Source of the DNA: Sitta carolinensis | Lineage: Eukaryota; Chordata; Aves; Passeriformes; Sittidae | NCBI GenBank assembly: GCA_032173965.1 | Contig: CM063288.1 | Span: forward strand, 21,177,501-21,241,500 | Reading direction: 5' to 3' | Length of the DNA stretch: 64,000 nt | In this document: positions 1 through 14,407 of the stretch, in pieces | How the letters are laid out: each line of letters begins with the position of its first letter | Position numbering within the stretch: the stretch's first letter is position 1 | Notes under the pieces: model-generated | Database searches by the model: none | Seen by the model: only the letters and a program-made list of their open reading frames with translations | Told to the model about the DNA's origin: nothing | Position numbers and translations under genes: made by a program

Positions 1-3000
1 TAGCATAAGCAAAGCATTATTTCTAATATAAATATAAATACATAAAAATATAACAATCTGTGTTTTTGAGAAAATTATCTAAATTATTCAGTGAAATAAG
101 GTATCAAACAGTTAATTTTTCTCTAAACATGTAATTCAAAATATATTCCTGTGTTTTCCAAATAGTATGCAGTGTATAAAAAAAACCCATGCCACTTAGC
201 TACCTTAATTTTTAACTTTAGTTTTTGAAACTAGGGTAATTTGATTCTTATTATTTTTATGAACTTTATGACCACCAGTAAATTTCAAATTCATAACTTT
301 GATAAGAACATGACAGATTTAGTTCAGGTGCACGATCAATAGCTATGCCCTTCAAGCCACTGCTCTTTATTTGATGTAGTGCTGCTCACAAAAAGTCAAG
401 ACAGACACAATACCCTTTCAGGTTTCATGCACTGAGCTTAGGAATGCCCAGTGCAACCCCCCAAGTAAAGATTTAACCAGATCTAATTAAGCTATTAAAC
501 AAATATTCAAGCAGATCTGTTTCTGTTTCAAACAACACACAAAATGTTGATATGGCACCATCATCCAACCACTTTTACTGCCCACTTGAATAACTCTGGA
601 AGGTTGGTAATTTGAGAATGAAGCTCTAACTACAATTGATTCCATAGTGGTCATGGAGATAGGAGGCAGTGAAGAATGCAACGAGCACCTGCTGAGACAC
701 TGGGGCAATCCTAGTGAACTACAGTGAAACTAGCTATTGTTTGCAGACCCTCTGAGCAGTTCAAGGAAAATATTTTAGATAGCTACACTATTAGGGGTCC
801 TGCAAATATTTTTTGTGTCAAACACAAGTCATGTATCTGTACATACTCTCTGTATCTGCTCCTATCCAGCTCAAAGATTCGGACAGTGCAGATCCCACAG
901 TGCCAGTCATCATGCTATACAACTATTTCATTTCTGCTGCCACAAACAAAGAATTAAATATAAAAGTGGTACCTCTGGTATGAAATTTAACTTTTGTTGT
1001 CAAGATTATTTCCTTGCCCAGTGACATAAAAGTGATCAGTATGCCATTATGTGGATAAAACAATTAAAAAGTTTCTCAGAACTAACTCTGTCATCTTGGA
1101 CAGCAAAATTACTGCTGCAAGGAGCCACCAGCACATTTGTTTTCATTATAATCAAATCAAAATGATAATTTGACAGGGATTTTTTTGTTCAACTCATGAC
1201 AATTTATCCATGTCAGTATTTATTATCTTACTGTCATGAAAGCTCCTATGCAGACTGCCACTTCATTATCCATACAGGAGTTTAAAGCAGTAGTTTGCCT
1301 GATCAGAAGTGGCAAGCAGTTTATCATTTTGTATTTGCCAAAATTATTTTGTAATAGGTCACTGGGTTTTTCTCTTACAAAGCAATCTGTACTGAATGTT
1401 TTTTTTAAATATTAGATAGCCAATGCCTCTACTAGATTAGTACAGTTCACTGGAGTACAGAGCTATTGTTCCAATTAAACATATCTTGGAATAAAATTTT
1501 GGCTAGCTGTAATGAAAAAAACTATTAATTCTCGACCATATTTTCTATTTAACACCTCTGCAAATTCTCAGAAGTAATCACTCTTGTCCACTTACAAGAA
1601 TATAAGCTGGAAAAAATTGGATTTATCATTAGCAAAACACCAAGATTAAGAAGTGCTGAGTCTTGGCAAAAATCTGAACATTTTACATGCTACTCTGGAA
1701 AAGTAACAAAGGCATAACAAAATTTACCAACAAGGGTACAGCCATGCAACAATATACAGAGGACTACTTTAGTGATGAGTATTTCATTTATGAGGGAGTT
1801 GGATTTCTGGCTGCAGTTTGTTCTTTTAATGTTAAGATATTCTGTCTGTAAAAAGCCTTCTTATATTCTCTGTAGATCAGATTCCTAACCACCACCGACC
1901 CTCAGTGTATTCACCTTTGTATGATGCTGGTATGTACTATCTAAACATGTTTCCCTCTCTCTCTTCTGTCAGAATTTTTTCTGAGGTACACCATCTGAGT
2001 TGACCTCAACAGTCAGCAACACTTCTTGATGCACTTGTCTTTCTTGACTGGGGTTTAACATTTTCTTTTATTTCTAATATCTGCCTGCCTTTGTACAGAC
2101 TCTGGATAAATTCCTGATTATGCCCTCCAGTTTGCCTGCTTTCTGTCAGGTATTTTGTTTCCTTGTGCTGTTCTGTCCGCATCCAAAGTGTCTAATCTAA
2201 CACCTACACTGCAACTTCTTTGGAACTCTGTCTTTGGTTAGTGTTTTCCCCAGCCCCAGATAGTACCTCTTTTGACTTCAAAAACAAATCCCTCTAGTGT
2301 ACACATGCCAACACAAAATACTCCATTTCCCTAACACCTGCATCTTTCAGTATATACATTCTCATCCTTTTCTCTGACAGCACTCTCTGGATTACCAGCT
2401 AGATATCACTGTGGCTGAAACAGAGCTGTTACTATCCTCACCCTTCTCTCTCTCCAAGTTAACCTTGCACAAGGTCTCCTGTCATAATACAGCCATCCTG
2501 CTGATTCCTCAAACATGTAATTCAGACATCTTCAACTCAGACTTCTCTATAGATCCTCTCCTAATAGCTCTATACAATAATTACAGAGTCTTGCTGCTTA
2601 GTGCATGAGGTAAAGTTTTTCCCAACCATCCATATAGATAAAAGTCTTCTCCAAGTTCTTATCTCGGTTTCTTCAAATTCTGCCAAATGCTATCCTGTGG
2701 GATGGTCAAATAGTAACACATATGTCTTTGTTACACTGCTCTTCATGCTTGGGAGATTTTCAGAAATAGTTGTGCAGGACCATGTCATCTTCAAATCCTT
2801 CCTCCAAATTTTCTTTGTGTTTTGTTTTGGTTTGTTGGGGTTTTTTTACCAGTGTGTCAATTATACGCTGAGAAAACTGCAGTGCTATGCTCCCAGATCT
2901 GCACTTCCATTGGGTCTCCTGCTTCCTGGTTACACCTACACTGCGAGGTCTTTGGAGCAGGGCCAGCTTCTTGTGTTTGTAAAGTGCCACCCACAGCAAA

Positions 3001-6000
3001 GCCTATTTTATGACTAGGACTTCTGGAGGGCATCGACCAGTACTGCAAACCACAGCAAAGCATCACTGTGGTAAGAGCAGCTGTCTCTGTCAGCATAACT
3101 TTCCTTGCTGCAGAAGGGAGAGAAACCCCAACAGACCCTTCTTCCCACACTTGTCTGCTGCAGCTTCTCTTAATAAAACAGGGTCTCCTTGACTTGCAGG
3201 CAGTTTCTCCAAGGGACACATCTGTGTCTCACCCTTCGAAACCTGTCTAGGAACCAACCAGCTCTTTTTTCCTCATCTGAGAAAGAGCTACGTAAAGCTT
3301 TAAGAGACAGAACAAACAAAAATTGTCAAAACAAGCAGGGTTAGATCCAGAACCTATTATATTTAAAGGAAATGCTACCTTTACTGTAATGGGCTTTGAC
3401 AAAAGTCCCCTGTCGTAAAGAAAAAGGGGCTGAAATTGGCCGAGTCATCTCAGTAAGAGGCAGAGCTGTCTTCCAGTCCCACCATTGTGTTATCCAGCCA
3501 TTCCCAGCCACCTGCTGGCAGTTCACACTCCCTCTCCAGGCTGGCTTCCTGTAAAACTAACATATTCCAGCTGTTCTGCAGTCCCAGGCCTTAACCCTTG
3601 CTTCCCCTTACTAAATACTCACTGTCTTTCTTCCTCTGCATGCAAAGGAATTTCATGTTACAGTCTTTATGTAATTCTGTGATGAGGCCTAAGAGGAAAG
3701 GTGAACTGTTTAGATTGCAGAGTAAAATAATCAAACAAATAAGACCCAAACTGGGATCTTCTTTCTTTGAATTCTAGCATGGGAATACTGGAGAGGTGAA
3801 TAAGATAAAAATAACATCTCTTCTGGATCTGAATATTTTGCAATCACTTGCTATTTTAATTCTGATGAGAACATAAAAATAAATTATAAACAGGCCTTAA
3901 GAATTTCCCTTTCAAATTTATATCACAGGAACAAAATTGTTCCTTGCCACCCAAATTATATATATATACTCTATCCATACTTTTCGTATATATATGGATA
4001 TAAACATCCTCATTCTAGTTCTGTAGGAAAACTGCTGCTTTGGTAAATGTACAAAAAGTGTTAGTACTGTTGCCATGTGTTACTGGTCATCATGAGAACA
4101 AAGTCATGGAAAAAACCCTATAGTTTCTTTATAAAAACAAAAGAAAGCCTTATTTTGATTTCATTAAATTAAACAAAAAAGTATTATGAGAATTTCATGT
4201 GTCTTCTTGTCATAACTAGGCACAGTATCAAGAAGACTGCTGGAGGTCCAAGATATTGGGATGCAGGGCAAGAGACATAACTTTGTCTATTTTTTTGAGT
4301 AACTGGTGACCTTACACTACCCTGTGTCTATGTCAGTGATTATAGCTTTCTAATATAATGTACAACAATGACATTTAACAGATCTGCTTTAGCCAGCTTT
4401 TGCTAAACAATATGTCAACTACCAAAAGCAAAAGCCAACCAGTCTTTACAAGTTGCTAAGTAAGGTGTTTAGAAGTATTTAAAAGACACAATCGTTAGGC
4501 TAGCTGACAATTTTCTGAACATATTTTCTGATTTTTTTCTTACTCAGATAGCTTCAAATAATGATTTGGGCAGCTGCAACCTGGGGGCATATTTGCTTCA
4601 TTACATACAATATTTTGTCAGCTGGAGCTGATTTTTTTGTTAACATACAGATGACACAGAAAACCTTCAAAGACCTTACAAATATATTTTGTTTTAAACG
4701 TAAATACTGCTCTGGTATCATTAATAGCCAAGCTAGCATGTTTCTCTTAGCATTCCACACCTTATATGACAATAATCTCAGGGCTTTATTTTGCCTGATA
4801 TAAATTTTCATTAAGCTTGTAGAGAGCTCTTTCAGTCTTTCCTGACTGATTCAGGTTTAATTGGCCTCTAAGGATAGTAAGCTGTTTGAGGGTTCTTTCA
4901 GAATCTGTGTTTCTCTGCTTCTTTGCCAAATATTTTTTATTTCATCTAGCAGTTTGTTTCTACCAGCCTCTTTTCTCCATTTTTGCTGCCAAAGCTGCTA
5001 CATTTTTTCTCTCGTAATGTAAGCATTCCCCTCCATCAGTGTTCTTGGAAGAAACACCATTTTTTAGGTAACTCCACCTTTTCTTTCTTAATCCTTTATG
5101 TTAAGTCCTAGAAAAAGGTTTAGTCAGAACATTTTTTTCTATTTGCCTCTACTCCAGTCTAAATGAATCTCTGTAACAGATGTGTGGGCTGACCACGCCA
5201 TTTAACTTCTTTCCAGCAAGGCCAAACTGAGTTGGAACATAATTGAATCTAAGATAGAAACAGGATGAAAAAAATAGAAAACCAAAAAACCCTGTTATAT
5301 AAGAAATACAAAATTATAGACAAAAGTACTTTCTTTCTCTTTCTTAATAACCACATAACAGTCTTGAAACTTTTTTTCCTTCTTTCTGTCAGGGAAGCCT
5401 AGGATTCTTGTACAATTTCCTTCAAACTGAACTAAAAGTTTTGGTATCCATCTGTATTTTCCTGATTTTTCATTCTCTTCTTCGTGGATATAGAAGCCTC
5501 CATTTCAGCAATATTCTATTTCCATAAAGAATACTAAATCTATTATTTGCTCGCCATACATCCAATTGTTATTTTATAGTTTCAGAAACAGTCCCATTCT
5601 GCAACACTAATTAGCAGATCTCTAAGCTGGTAGATCACAGCTTTTGGGCTGCCTTTGTAGCCAAGTACTCCCCTGCTCCTCTCTGCAGCTTTATTTATTT
5701 AACAGATTTCCAGCCATAAAGTTTGTAGCTGTCAGAACAATCTCTTTTTTCATAGGTGGGCACAACTTTCAAACTAATTGCCATTTTATACCGCTTAATA
5801 ATCAGAGAGCCAAGTTTGGCCTGAGGTGGATTCTGATTTTTCACAGATGACACTTGGTTTTTCAGTAGAGCAAACCCCAAATTTTGAACCATGACATCCT
5901 CATATATGGTCACATGTTCATGTCATACCTGATGTTCAAAAGTCTTTTAAAATGGAAGAGACAACTGCTTCAGAATTTGGTGAAGTTCTGGAACATAAGA

Positions 6001-8685
6001 GCAGAAATTTTATCAAGAGGAATCTAGCAAAAGTCAATAATTTACTGTACAATGTCTTTTACGTAAAAATTGCTCAGATAGGCTAAAACAATATCCTCTT
6101 TATACTTTCTACAACAGGGAGAGGACAGTACTCTACAGAGATAAAAGTCAGGGGAAATAAATAATAGGGAATAGTTAGAAAAATAAAATATTGAGACAGA
6201 GATGACTGTCAGAAACAGCATGCTTCTGATCCAAATGTGGCAGATGCTTCTATTAAAACAGCTGTCTCAAACTAACAAACACCTTGAATGAAATTCTATA
6301 TCTCTTTAACATCCAAGAGGACAAGATTCCACCACAATCCTTGACATCAAATGAAGTAACTGTGTAGATGTTTAAGACTGCCATTAGAATGCCTTCTGTA
6401 GTCCTTCTTGTAATGAAAAGAATGAGAGAGAATAGAAATAGGTTTAACAGTTTCATGCAAGTATTTATGCTTATCTGGCAGAAGAGAATCAAGAAAGTAT
6501 GTACTTCTAGCTCAAGTACTTGTTTGTAGCTTGTCTTGGACCTTCCCATTTTTCTTCCTTAGCTCATACAAGATTTCCATGCTTCAAGATATAGGGACCT
6601 AAGTTAACAAGCACTGACAAACAACAAAGCCCCACATTACCTCACAATCCTCAAATACAGTACCTGCTTCTCAACCTGGTTCTGAAGTCTTGAGATTATA
6701 AATCCGTATTTCACTTGCCTGCTATGCACAAGTCATCTGCACACACTAAGTGGACATATTAAAAAGTGTGCTGTCAAACAGAAAATAAACAAGAAAAGAG
6801 TAGAAAACTTTTGGCCTCTGTGGCATTTTCCAGTTATGCTACTTCAAGTGTTCCTCAGATTAAGCAGAGGTTGAAATATACTCAAAGAGAAATATCAGTT
6901 TAAATTGCAGGGATCACTAATGTGTACTGAACACTGCACTTGGAAAACAAATCACATTTTGCATGCACACACCAGTCTTCAAACATTCAGATTGCAAACT
7001 GTTTATATTTGACCTGCCAAGTGTGTGTGGGGGAAGGTTGGTGTTAATTTTTTAATAACTTAGATAAGTATTAATTTTTTTTAAACTTTGTTATAATCCT
7101 TTACAGCTGTTTACATGCTCTGGTTCTGAAATCTACAATCTTCTTACAGTATTTGGTGCTCAATTTTAAAACTAGTCTGTTTCTAAAGTATGAAGAAAGT
7201 AATGAACATTGAGAGAAAACTTAGAGCCCTTAGTCAAAATAATAAAATTGTTTCACCTGGCTTACTTTTTGTGGTGTAATGCTGAACCAAGCTTTAATGT
7301 GGCAATCCTTTTATGAGTTTTGTCATAAAACTTACCAAAACAAAAGGATATAACTTGTGTGTAAGCAATAAATTATTTATGAACCTGTAAACTTAATTAT
7401 ATATTTTCATAGAAGTGAGACTTTTCTCTACTTGTATAGGCTTTATTGCATGAAATTATATAGATGGAATAATGCAGTCTCGAATAAATTTTGAAACCTA
7501 TGCAATGACTGGACAAGAGAGAGTCACACTTACCATTCACAGATGTAAAGATCCCTTGAAGTGACATCAGGCCACTTAAACCTGCCCCCTTTTTTATGTG
7601 TTCAGTATTCAAGAACAGGGTCCTTGGTTTGTTTTTTCCCACACTGACTCATAAACAGGACAGAACAAAGTTTTGACCATTTCTACCCCAAAGCTCTCTG
7701 CCTTCCAGAAACAGACAGGAAACATCTGTTGCTCTTGCTTGAAGAGGATGGAGGAACAAAGAGGCGTCTAAGAAATTTGGAGAGCTGCAGAAGAGACAAG
7801 ATTTAAGGGAGACTGAAAACGAAGGCAGTAAAGGGATTAACACTGGAAAGCGACAGTTCTCCCTTACTCTGCTCCTGAAGTTCGTGTTGTCCATTATTAT
7901 TCCCACTCACTAGTGTTCAGTATTGTACATGTACTGAATGGGAAAACTGTAAAATTTGCCACATCCTTCAATCCTCCTGCATTTGAAATATTTTTTACAG
8001 ATATTTCTTCCTCTGAGGATTATTAAGACTTTCAGGGAAGCTAGAAGACATCCCTCACTCCAAATCTCAGATGAGCAAATACAAAATTGGTCACGTAAAA
8101 AGCTAATTAACACAACTGAAAATGGAACTATTTTAATTCTTCAGGTAAATACTGACTAGGGAGGTAATTTTTCTTTTAAGGAAATGTGAGAAAAGACCCA
8201 AAATTACATTAAGAATTAATATAGTTTTAAAAGGTGTGTTATTTACAGAAAAGGCTTGAATAGCTCCTTTGGAAGGATTTCAAAATCCTTCAAGCATTTC
8301 AAGCTGTTAAATAATTATGTGTTTAGGACACATTGCATGTAGTAAAAACAGCTACGAATGTACATGGAAAAATTATGATTAAATCCCATTATCTCAGACG
8401 GCAGCTTTGGCACAAATAACCCCAGAAAGAACTCTGGATGTAAGTCAGGAACACGGGGCTGTGACACCCATGGCTGCCTATGATGCTGCCTCAGGTCTGA
8501 CTGGCATGGCAGCACGCTGGCCAAACATCACTTCAGAACGAAGGCCGCCAATGCCATACGGCTGCACCCATGCCCATGCCTGCTACCTGCTTGCCCTTTT
8601 CCCTCTCCGCCTTGGGGATGGCACCCAAAAGCAATGATGATCCTCAAACTGTGCTCCGTGTCGGTGTGCTAAGGCTGTGGCAGCT
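1..8685. other. Intergenic AT-rich DNA downstream of SP3
   Basis: No gene, RNA or clear mobile element is recognised. Short TA dinucleotide runs occur near 3957-3970. Open frames are short (under 140 codons), overlap on both strands, and show no domain signature. The 138-codon frame at 2601-3017 is shadowed by antisense frames and resembles nothing known to me. Confidence 0.65.
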
Positions 8686-9187
8686 GTGGGGCCGTGCAGC
8701 TGAGGGGGGCTGTGCAGGTGAGGGGGCTGTGGGGCCGTGCAGCTGAGGGGGGTCTGGTGCGTGCAGTGAGGGGGGCTCTGGGGCCGTGCAGGTGAGGGGG
8801 GCTCTGGGGCCGTGCAGTGAGGGGCTTGGGGCCGTGCAGGTGAGGGGGCTGTGGGCCGTGCAGCTGAGGGGGGCTGTGCAGTGAGGGGGCTTGGGCCGTG
8901 CAGGTGAGGGGGGCTCTGGGGCCGTGCAGGTGAGGGGGGCTGTGGGGCCGTGCAGCTGAGGGGGCTGTGGGGCCGTGCAGGTGAGGGGGGCTTGGGGCCG
9001 TGCAGCTGAGGGGGCTTGGGGCTGTGCAGTGAGGGGGCTTGTGGGGCCGTGCAGCTGAGGGGCTTGGGGCGTGCAGGAGGGGGCTGTGGGGCCGTGCAGC
9101 TGAGGGGGCTGTGGGGCCGTGCAGGTGAGGGGGGCTGTGGGCTGTGCAGGTGAGGGGGGCTGTGCAAGTGAGGGGGGCTCTGGGCCC
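8686..9187 (+). repeat. G-rich minisatellite, about 21 copies of an 18-26 base unit
   Basis: The unit is close to GTGCAGGTGAGGGGGG followed by CTGTGGGGCC, with variants GCAGCTGAGG, GCAGTGAGG and GCTCTGG. I counted about 21 GTGCA starts. The plus strand holds G4-G6 runs every 10-15 bases, while the minus strand is C-rich and free of stop codons in three frames, giving long Pro/Ala/His-rich spurious frames. It lies 3.8 kb beyond the inferred SP3 3' end in otherwise AT-rich DNA, with a locally GC-richer flank from about 8450. Confidence 0.92.
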
Positions 9188-12100
9188 CATGCCCTCCACC
9201 AGCACCCTGCGGTGGCCCTGGAGCCCATCTCTCCCCACAGCAGCGAAACAAGGCCTGCGGGGCTGGGCAACTGAGAAATTACTTTTTCCTCAGACAATCA
9301 ATAAAACTAATATGCAAAAGAGCCGCAGGAGTGAAGACAAAAGCAAGCCTAACACTGCCACAGGACCAACCCATTCTCCTGTACTTAGTTCCTTAGTACA
9401 AAATATCCTTGTACTTCAAATGAAAGGATTCAGCCAAAACATGGCTCAGACAGCACGGTTCAAGCTTCAATGCATATCTGTTTTTCTCCATTATAAATCG
9501 CCTATAGTAATGCATATTTCCAGATACAAGGTTCATTAGTCCTCAAGCAATAGTGCATATTATGGCAAATCTTGGGCTTCTGCTGGGATTATGGTATAGA
9601 TGACCTAGCAAGAAAATTGCAAGATAGGGAGGTGCACAGGCCAGTAAAGAACCTAAAGGCAGTAAGGACTGCTATGAAAGCACCATGAACATCAAAAAGC
9701 TTTATGCAGCTCTCTATTTATTTTTTGAGTACCCTTTCCTTGCTTTATTACATCTTGTCTGACTCATCAACAGCTCCCACAAATGGCTGCAGTCACACTT
9801 GTTTGGATCCCATACTCCAGAAGGTTTCACCGGAATACCAGGGATTAGGATCTATAAACCATATTAACCCTTACTACTGTGTGTCTCCACAGCGTTCTGC
9901 AACCTTACTCCAAGTCACTTATCCAACCCATCTGTTCCTGCCTCTACCAGCATCCTCACTCACTTTGTCCTCATGTTCACAAGTCTTCTCACCAGCCCAC
10001 AAGGGCACTCTTTTCTTACCTGCTTGTTTGGTGTCTGGTATAACCTGCTTTTTACCAGGTCACATGCCTCAGGTCTTCTTATCCACTTCCCTATGCTGCT
10101 CTTGCAAAACGTGACAAAGTGCTGCCATATAGCCCTGTGTCTGTTTCAACCACACCTGAACATTTATCAGCTAATTTTTGCTGTTTGAAAATTATTTGCT
10201 AAGGTGATCTGTCAGCCTATAATCCTCATAAAGGTATTGTTCTTCAACAGGTTTTGTGGAAAATGCAGCTATGTTGCAAGATATACACAGAAGTAAATTG
10301 TGTTATATCTGTAGGCCCACGAGGAACATGGTCAAGATTTGAACTTTTGGAGGCTGTAGGAAAAGCAGTGCTCGAGGAACAAATAGTTCTAAATCTTGTT
10401 TTGGAACCTTTTCCTGGTGGTGTCCATCTCATGTTGAGCTCAAAATCTGTGTAACTCGAGTCTTCTGACAGAAGAGAATGTATAGCTGGGGAAAAAAAGT
10501 TATTTCCTTGCAGGTAACTTTCATAGCATTCTTCTGCCAACTCAGCAATAATAAGGCTTGAGAAGAGCACCAGCTTGTCTAAACAGAGGTTTGTACAGTG
10601 TCAGGATGACAAAGTGAGCTCTGGAATTACAGAGACTCTGCCTTGAGTCAGAAATGGCTTTTTTTCCCCTTAGTTCCAAGATGAAAGAAGGAATTGTATG
10701 TAAAAAACACTTCCTTCTGATGCAATCTTTTAGAAACTAGACCACAGAACAACCTGCTGCCAACCACTAGTACCCCGCTGTTGTGGAAAATGGCTACTAT
10801 CCATGTCTAGTTAAGTCAGCCATGTCATCTTCTGCCCTTTTACAGTACATGCTCTCCACACCTGGTATTAATAGTAGTGGTAAAAATCTGGAGGAAAGAC
10901 AGACAGCTGGTCATTAGCTCTTCACTTAAAGAAGCCAAGAACCACTCTTCATGATTGGTGACTATTAGCTCCATTCCTTCATTCCCCAACACTCAGAACA
11001 ACTTGTGAGAGAACGTATCAGAGCTTTCCTGAAGCCATTGGCAAGGCTTATCTTACTGATTCCAGCTGCTCAAAATGCCTAAAACCAAGGCCTGATATTT
11101 CTTTTTCAAACAAGCCAAAAAAAGTGCTCTGCAGAGTCCCTTGCCAGTGGAAAATCTGCATCATCAGACCAGAAATTTGGCTCCTCACAAGTCTTTCAGC
11201 GATGATGATACTGTCCTTAGTCACACTGCTCCTTGACCTGGTAAGTAACAATGATTAAAAGCTCTTGTTCTCTGCACGAATCAGTGTTAGTTTGCAACTT
11301 GCAAGGATCAAGCCATTAGTCCATTCAGGAATGAACAAAATACTGAGATCATAGCAAGTGTGTGTACAGGCCTTGTACTTACTGAAAGTTGAACCACTGA
11401 ACACAGGATGCTCTCAAACTCATGCTCTCTTGCACACCCAGTTATAAGGTCTTATTAGTGATTACACAAGAGTGCAAGGGAGAAAAACCAGCCAAGGATC
11501 TAAAGGCTACCATACCAAGAAACCATACAAGTGAGAAGCCTGACATTAAAATAAGTATGTAAAATGATACACACTGTACCAGCAAAAAGCAAGAAGCACA
11601 ACAAGAAACCGTTGTCAGGAACCCATGAAGAACTGGAAAGCATTCTACAAAATGCACACCTTCGTCTTGGTATCACATGAATGTCTGAAGGACCAGAAAA
11701 GAACCCATGAGGTATCAACAATCCCAGATACATGAAAGATCTTGGGCTCATGAATCTTTGCCCTGAATTTCTGAAAGGGAGCTTTCAGAAATTACTATCC
11801 CACAACACAAACACTATGGCTGTGAGCCATTAGGCAGACAGTCCTTAGGCTGCAGGTTTTCATGAAACTTACTTTCCAGAGTTACTTTCTTCCAAAACAT
11901 CTACTTTCTGAAGCTTAACAACAACATATCTTTTTATAAAATGTGCTACCTAAACACTAATTAAAGTAACCACTTGAGCAGAAAAGCTATGAGAAATAAA
12001 GTAATCTCATCTTCAGCAATGAGACATCAAAACCCTTGACACCAAAATAATGACACTTAAAATAATGCACTAATACAGCTACTGATGGCTAAGAGATGAG

Positions 12101-12958
12101 AAATAGAAACTAAGTATTAGACATATACTAATATGCTCTGTATACTAAAACAGCTTTTGAAAACCAAGCCCATTCACCTGCCTAAAGGAAGCAGATTCAG
12201 AATATGTTAATATATTGACAACATCCATGGAACACTGCAAGCTAAGCAGAACTGTCTTCCCTCAAGCTGCTGCTCTCATCCCAACCAATTTCATCCTTTC
12301 ATTTTATTAAACAGATGATTAAACTGATGGTGAATTAACTCCCTTTTCTCTGTATCTGTCAATTCCTGTTGCTTTGAATCTCTAAAATATTTACATTAAT
12401 TTTTTCCCCACCTAACTGCAAATTCAGAACATTTTTCCTACATGACTTCCAGTTCTCATTTTTCTAGGCTGAATTTTGCCTGGTTTATCCTAAATTACCC
12501 TGGTCAGTCCTCTGTCATTTGATACTCCAAAACTTTAGACTTCACAAATAAAAGCTACTCACTTTCATTAGAGCATTATATACAACCATTACTCTCTTTA
12601 ATCTCATAGTTCTCATTTAGTCACAGCTCCTTATTACTACTCCACGTATTGTGCATGTGTCAGAGGATGTAAACGCAACCTATAGGATGGAGCTTACCCT
12701 ACACATTATTCATGCCCGGCTCAGCATGAGAGCAGAACATCCCCACGATACCAACATGGAACATTCGTGTTCATGCACATACACAAGGAGGTTTGTGAAT
12801 GAGGAGGTGGAAAATTACCATTTCTGTGTCCATAGGGAAAGAAAACACTGTTTCTGCTTCCCACCACCTACTGCAAAATAATAAAACATCTCAGGCTATC
12901 AAGACACATTATGAAATTACACCTTGTTAGTTAACAAGAAGCACAGAAAACTCAAATC
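9188..12958. other. Intergenic DNA between the minisatellite and the SP3 3' end
   Basis: AT-rich, with short open frames at 9704-10114 and 10244-10570 that have no recognisable protein similarity. No repeat family is recognised. A longer SP3 3' UTR isoform could extend into its right edge. Confidence 0.6.
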
Positions 12959-12978
12959 AAAAGAAAAAAAAATAGTGT

Positions 12979-12984
12979 TTTATT
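12979..12984 (-). terminator. Candidate SP3 polyadenylation signal AATAAA
   Basis: On the minus strand AATAAA is followed by ACACTA and then a T-rich run (plus-strand A run at 12962-12972). This hexamer plus downstream U-rich element is the expected arrangement for cleavage around 12960. It lies 1.4 kb past the stop. Confidence 0.55.
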
Positions 12985-14141
12985 AACTACCACACTGTTA
13001 TAATACACTTTAAACGTACAATAAGGTAGCCTTTAAATTTGAGGTGGTTTTAAGAATAACAAATGAACAGATTTCCAAATGTTTGTAAATAGGTGAACTG
13101 CAGTAATTATTGGTTTACATTTTTTGAAAATGGTATAGCACTTACAGACCGGCTATATAACTTCATTTTGTACATTTTCTATAATTGAAAATATAAACAG
13201 TAATTAAAAAATAAAAAGAAAATTCAGCATAATAAAAAACATATATGTTTATCAGTTAAATGTACTGGATACATACAATTTTTAAGGGAAGAAGCAAAAA
13301 AGGAAAGATGGCTGATATTTAAATGCAGATTGACTAACCAAAAACTAAACAACAAACAAATAAAAACCTCATAACCCCCCTAGTTCACTATGACTATATC
13401 CATATGTTTGGGAGTACTGTCAATATGGAAGTGATTTTTCTTTTGTATTTGCATATGTTATATTTTACTGGTAATTTATATGATGGCTTTTAAGGCCCTG
13501 GCATACAGATGTTTTTTGGAAAAAGATTTGATAAAAATCACTGCTGAGACGCAATACACCTTTTTTTTGGTCCTCCAATGTTCAAAAGAAGGGATATACT
13601 TCACTATAACATTTGCCTTACCACCCAAATGCTTCAACCTATACATATTAACTTTTCTTAACATTTTAAGCTTTTTAAACATTGGTTATATTGCCCACCT
13701 TGATTATTGAAAGAATATTAACAAGACATCATTTTGGCAAATTAAATCTTAAACATGGCTTTTCAACAGGATTTAAAAGGTGACTATCCCTAGAGTTCCA
13801 TGTTAAAATGTAGTTTGCAAAATCTTACAAGAGTAATGCTTAAAATATTGTACATAGTTAACCTAATTAAAATAATTAGCTTCAAAATGACAAGTTGATG
13901 AGCTAAGTAAAGCCTACACTATGTAACATTTGCTTGGAAAGTTGATTTGTCAGTTATGCATAATAAAAATTCCAGTCATCAAGAAAATTACAAAATTTCT
14001 TTTATCATAACGTGATTTCTTTTCACCCATCAACTTCTTTTATCTTACAATAGATAAATACCAACATGTTCTCATTTTTTTTACACTAAACCACACAGGA
14101 TTGATGCATTTGGTTAGACTACCATTTCCATCGTTAAATTC

Positions 14142-14159
14142 TTTTTTTTTTTTTTTTTT
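14142..14159 (+). repeat. T18 homopolymer (A18 in SP3 3' UTR)
   Basis: Eighteen uninterrupted T on the plus strand, about 250 bases after the SP3 stop. In the mRNA it is an internal A18 run, able to bind poly(A)-binding protein or to prime oligo-dT artefactually. Confidence 0.85.
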
Positions 14160-14407
14160 AATATAACTTGGTAAAATTTCTTCTCTTCTAGATTCCAAAA
14201 GTACCTACAAAATCCATGCAATTTTACCATTTTAATATACTATGGAATATCATACAAAGTAAGGCATTTCAGTGTCATGTATAACCAAGTTACTGTCAAT
14301 CCAAAAATTTTTGCACATCAATAAAAAGATATCTAAGAACTTAGGAACAATATTCTTCTCACTACTGTATAAAAATAACCACAATTAATAGGTATCTTGT
14401 GTAATAT

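Larger units (their letters stand above)
12959..14407 (-). other. SP3: SP3 3' untranslated region (inferred extent)
   Basis: About 1.45 kb of AT-rich DNA lies between the SP3 stop codon and a canonical poly(A) signal at 12984-12979 (transcript AATAAA). The segment holds an 18-base A run in the transcript (plus-strand T at 14142-14159) and several AT-rich stretches. The exact cleavage site is not visible, and other AATAAA-like words could give shorter or longer ends. Confidence 0.6.

Noticed and set aside
2601..3219. Open frames of 120-138 codons on both strands
   Set aside because: Mutually overlapping, no domain, no splice context and no similarity I recognise.
8583..9297. Three overlapping minus-strand open frames of 189-222 codons rich in Pro, Ala, His and Ser
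   Set aside because: They are the C-rich strand of the minisatellite, open in all three frames because the unit lacks stop codons. No conserved domain, and the repeat unit length varies by non-multiples of three.
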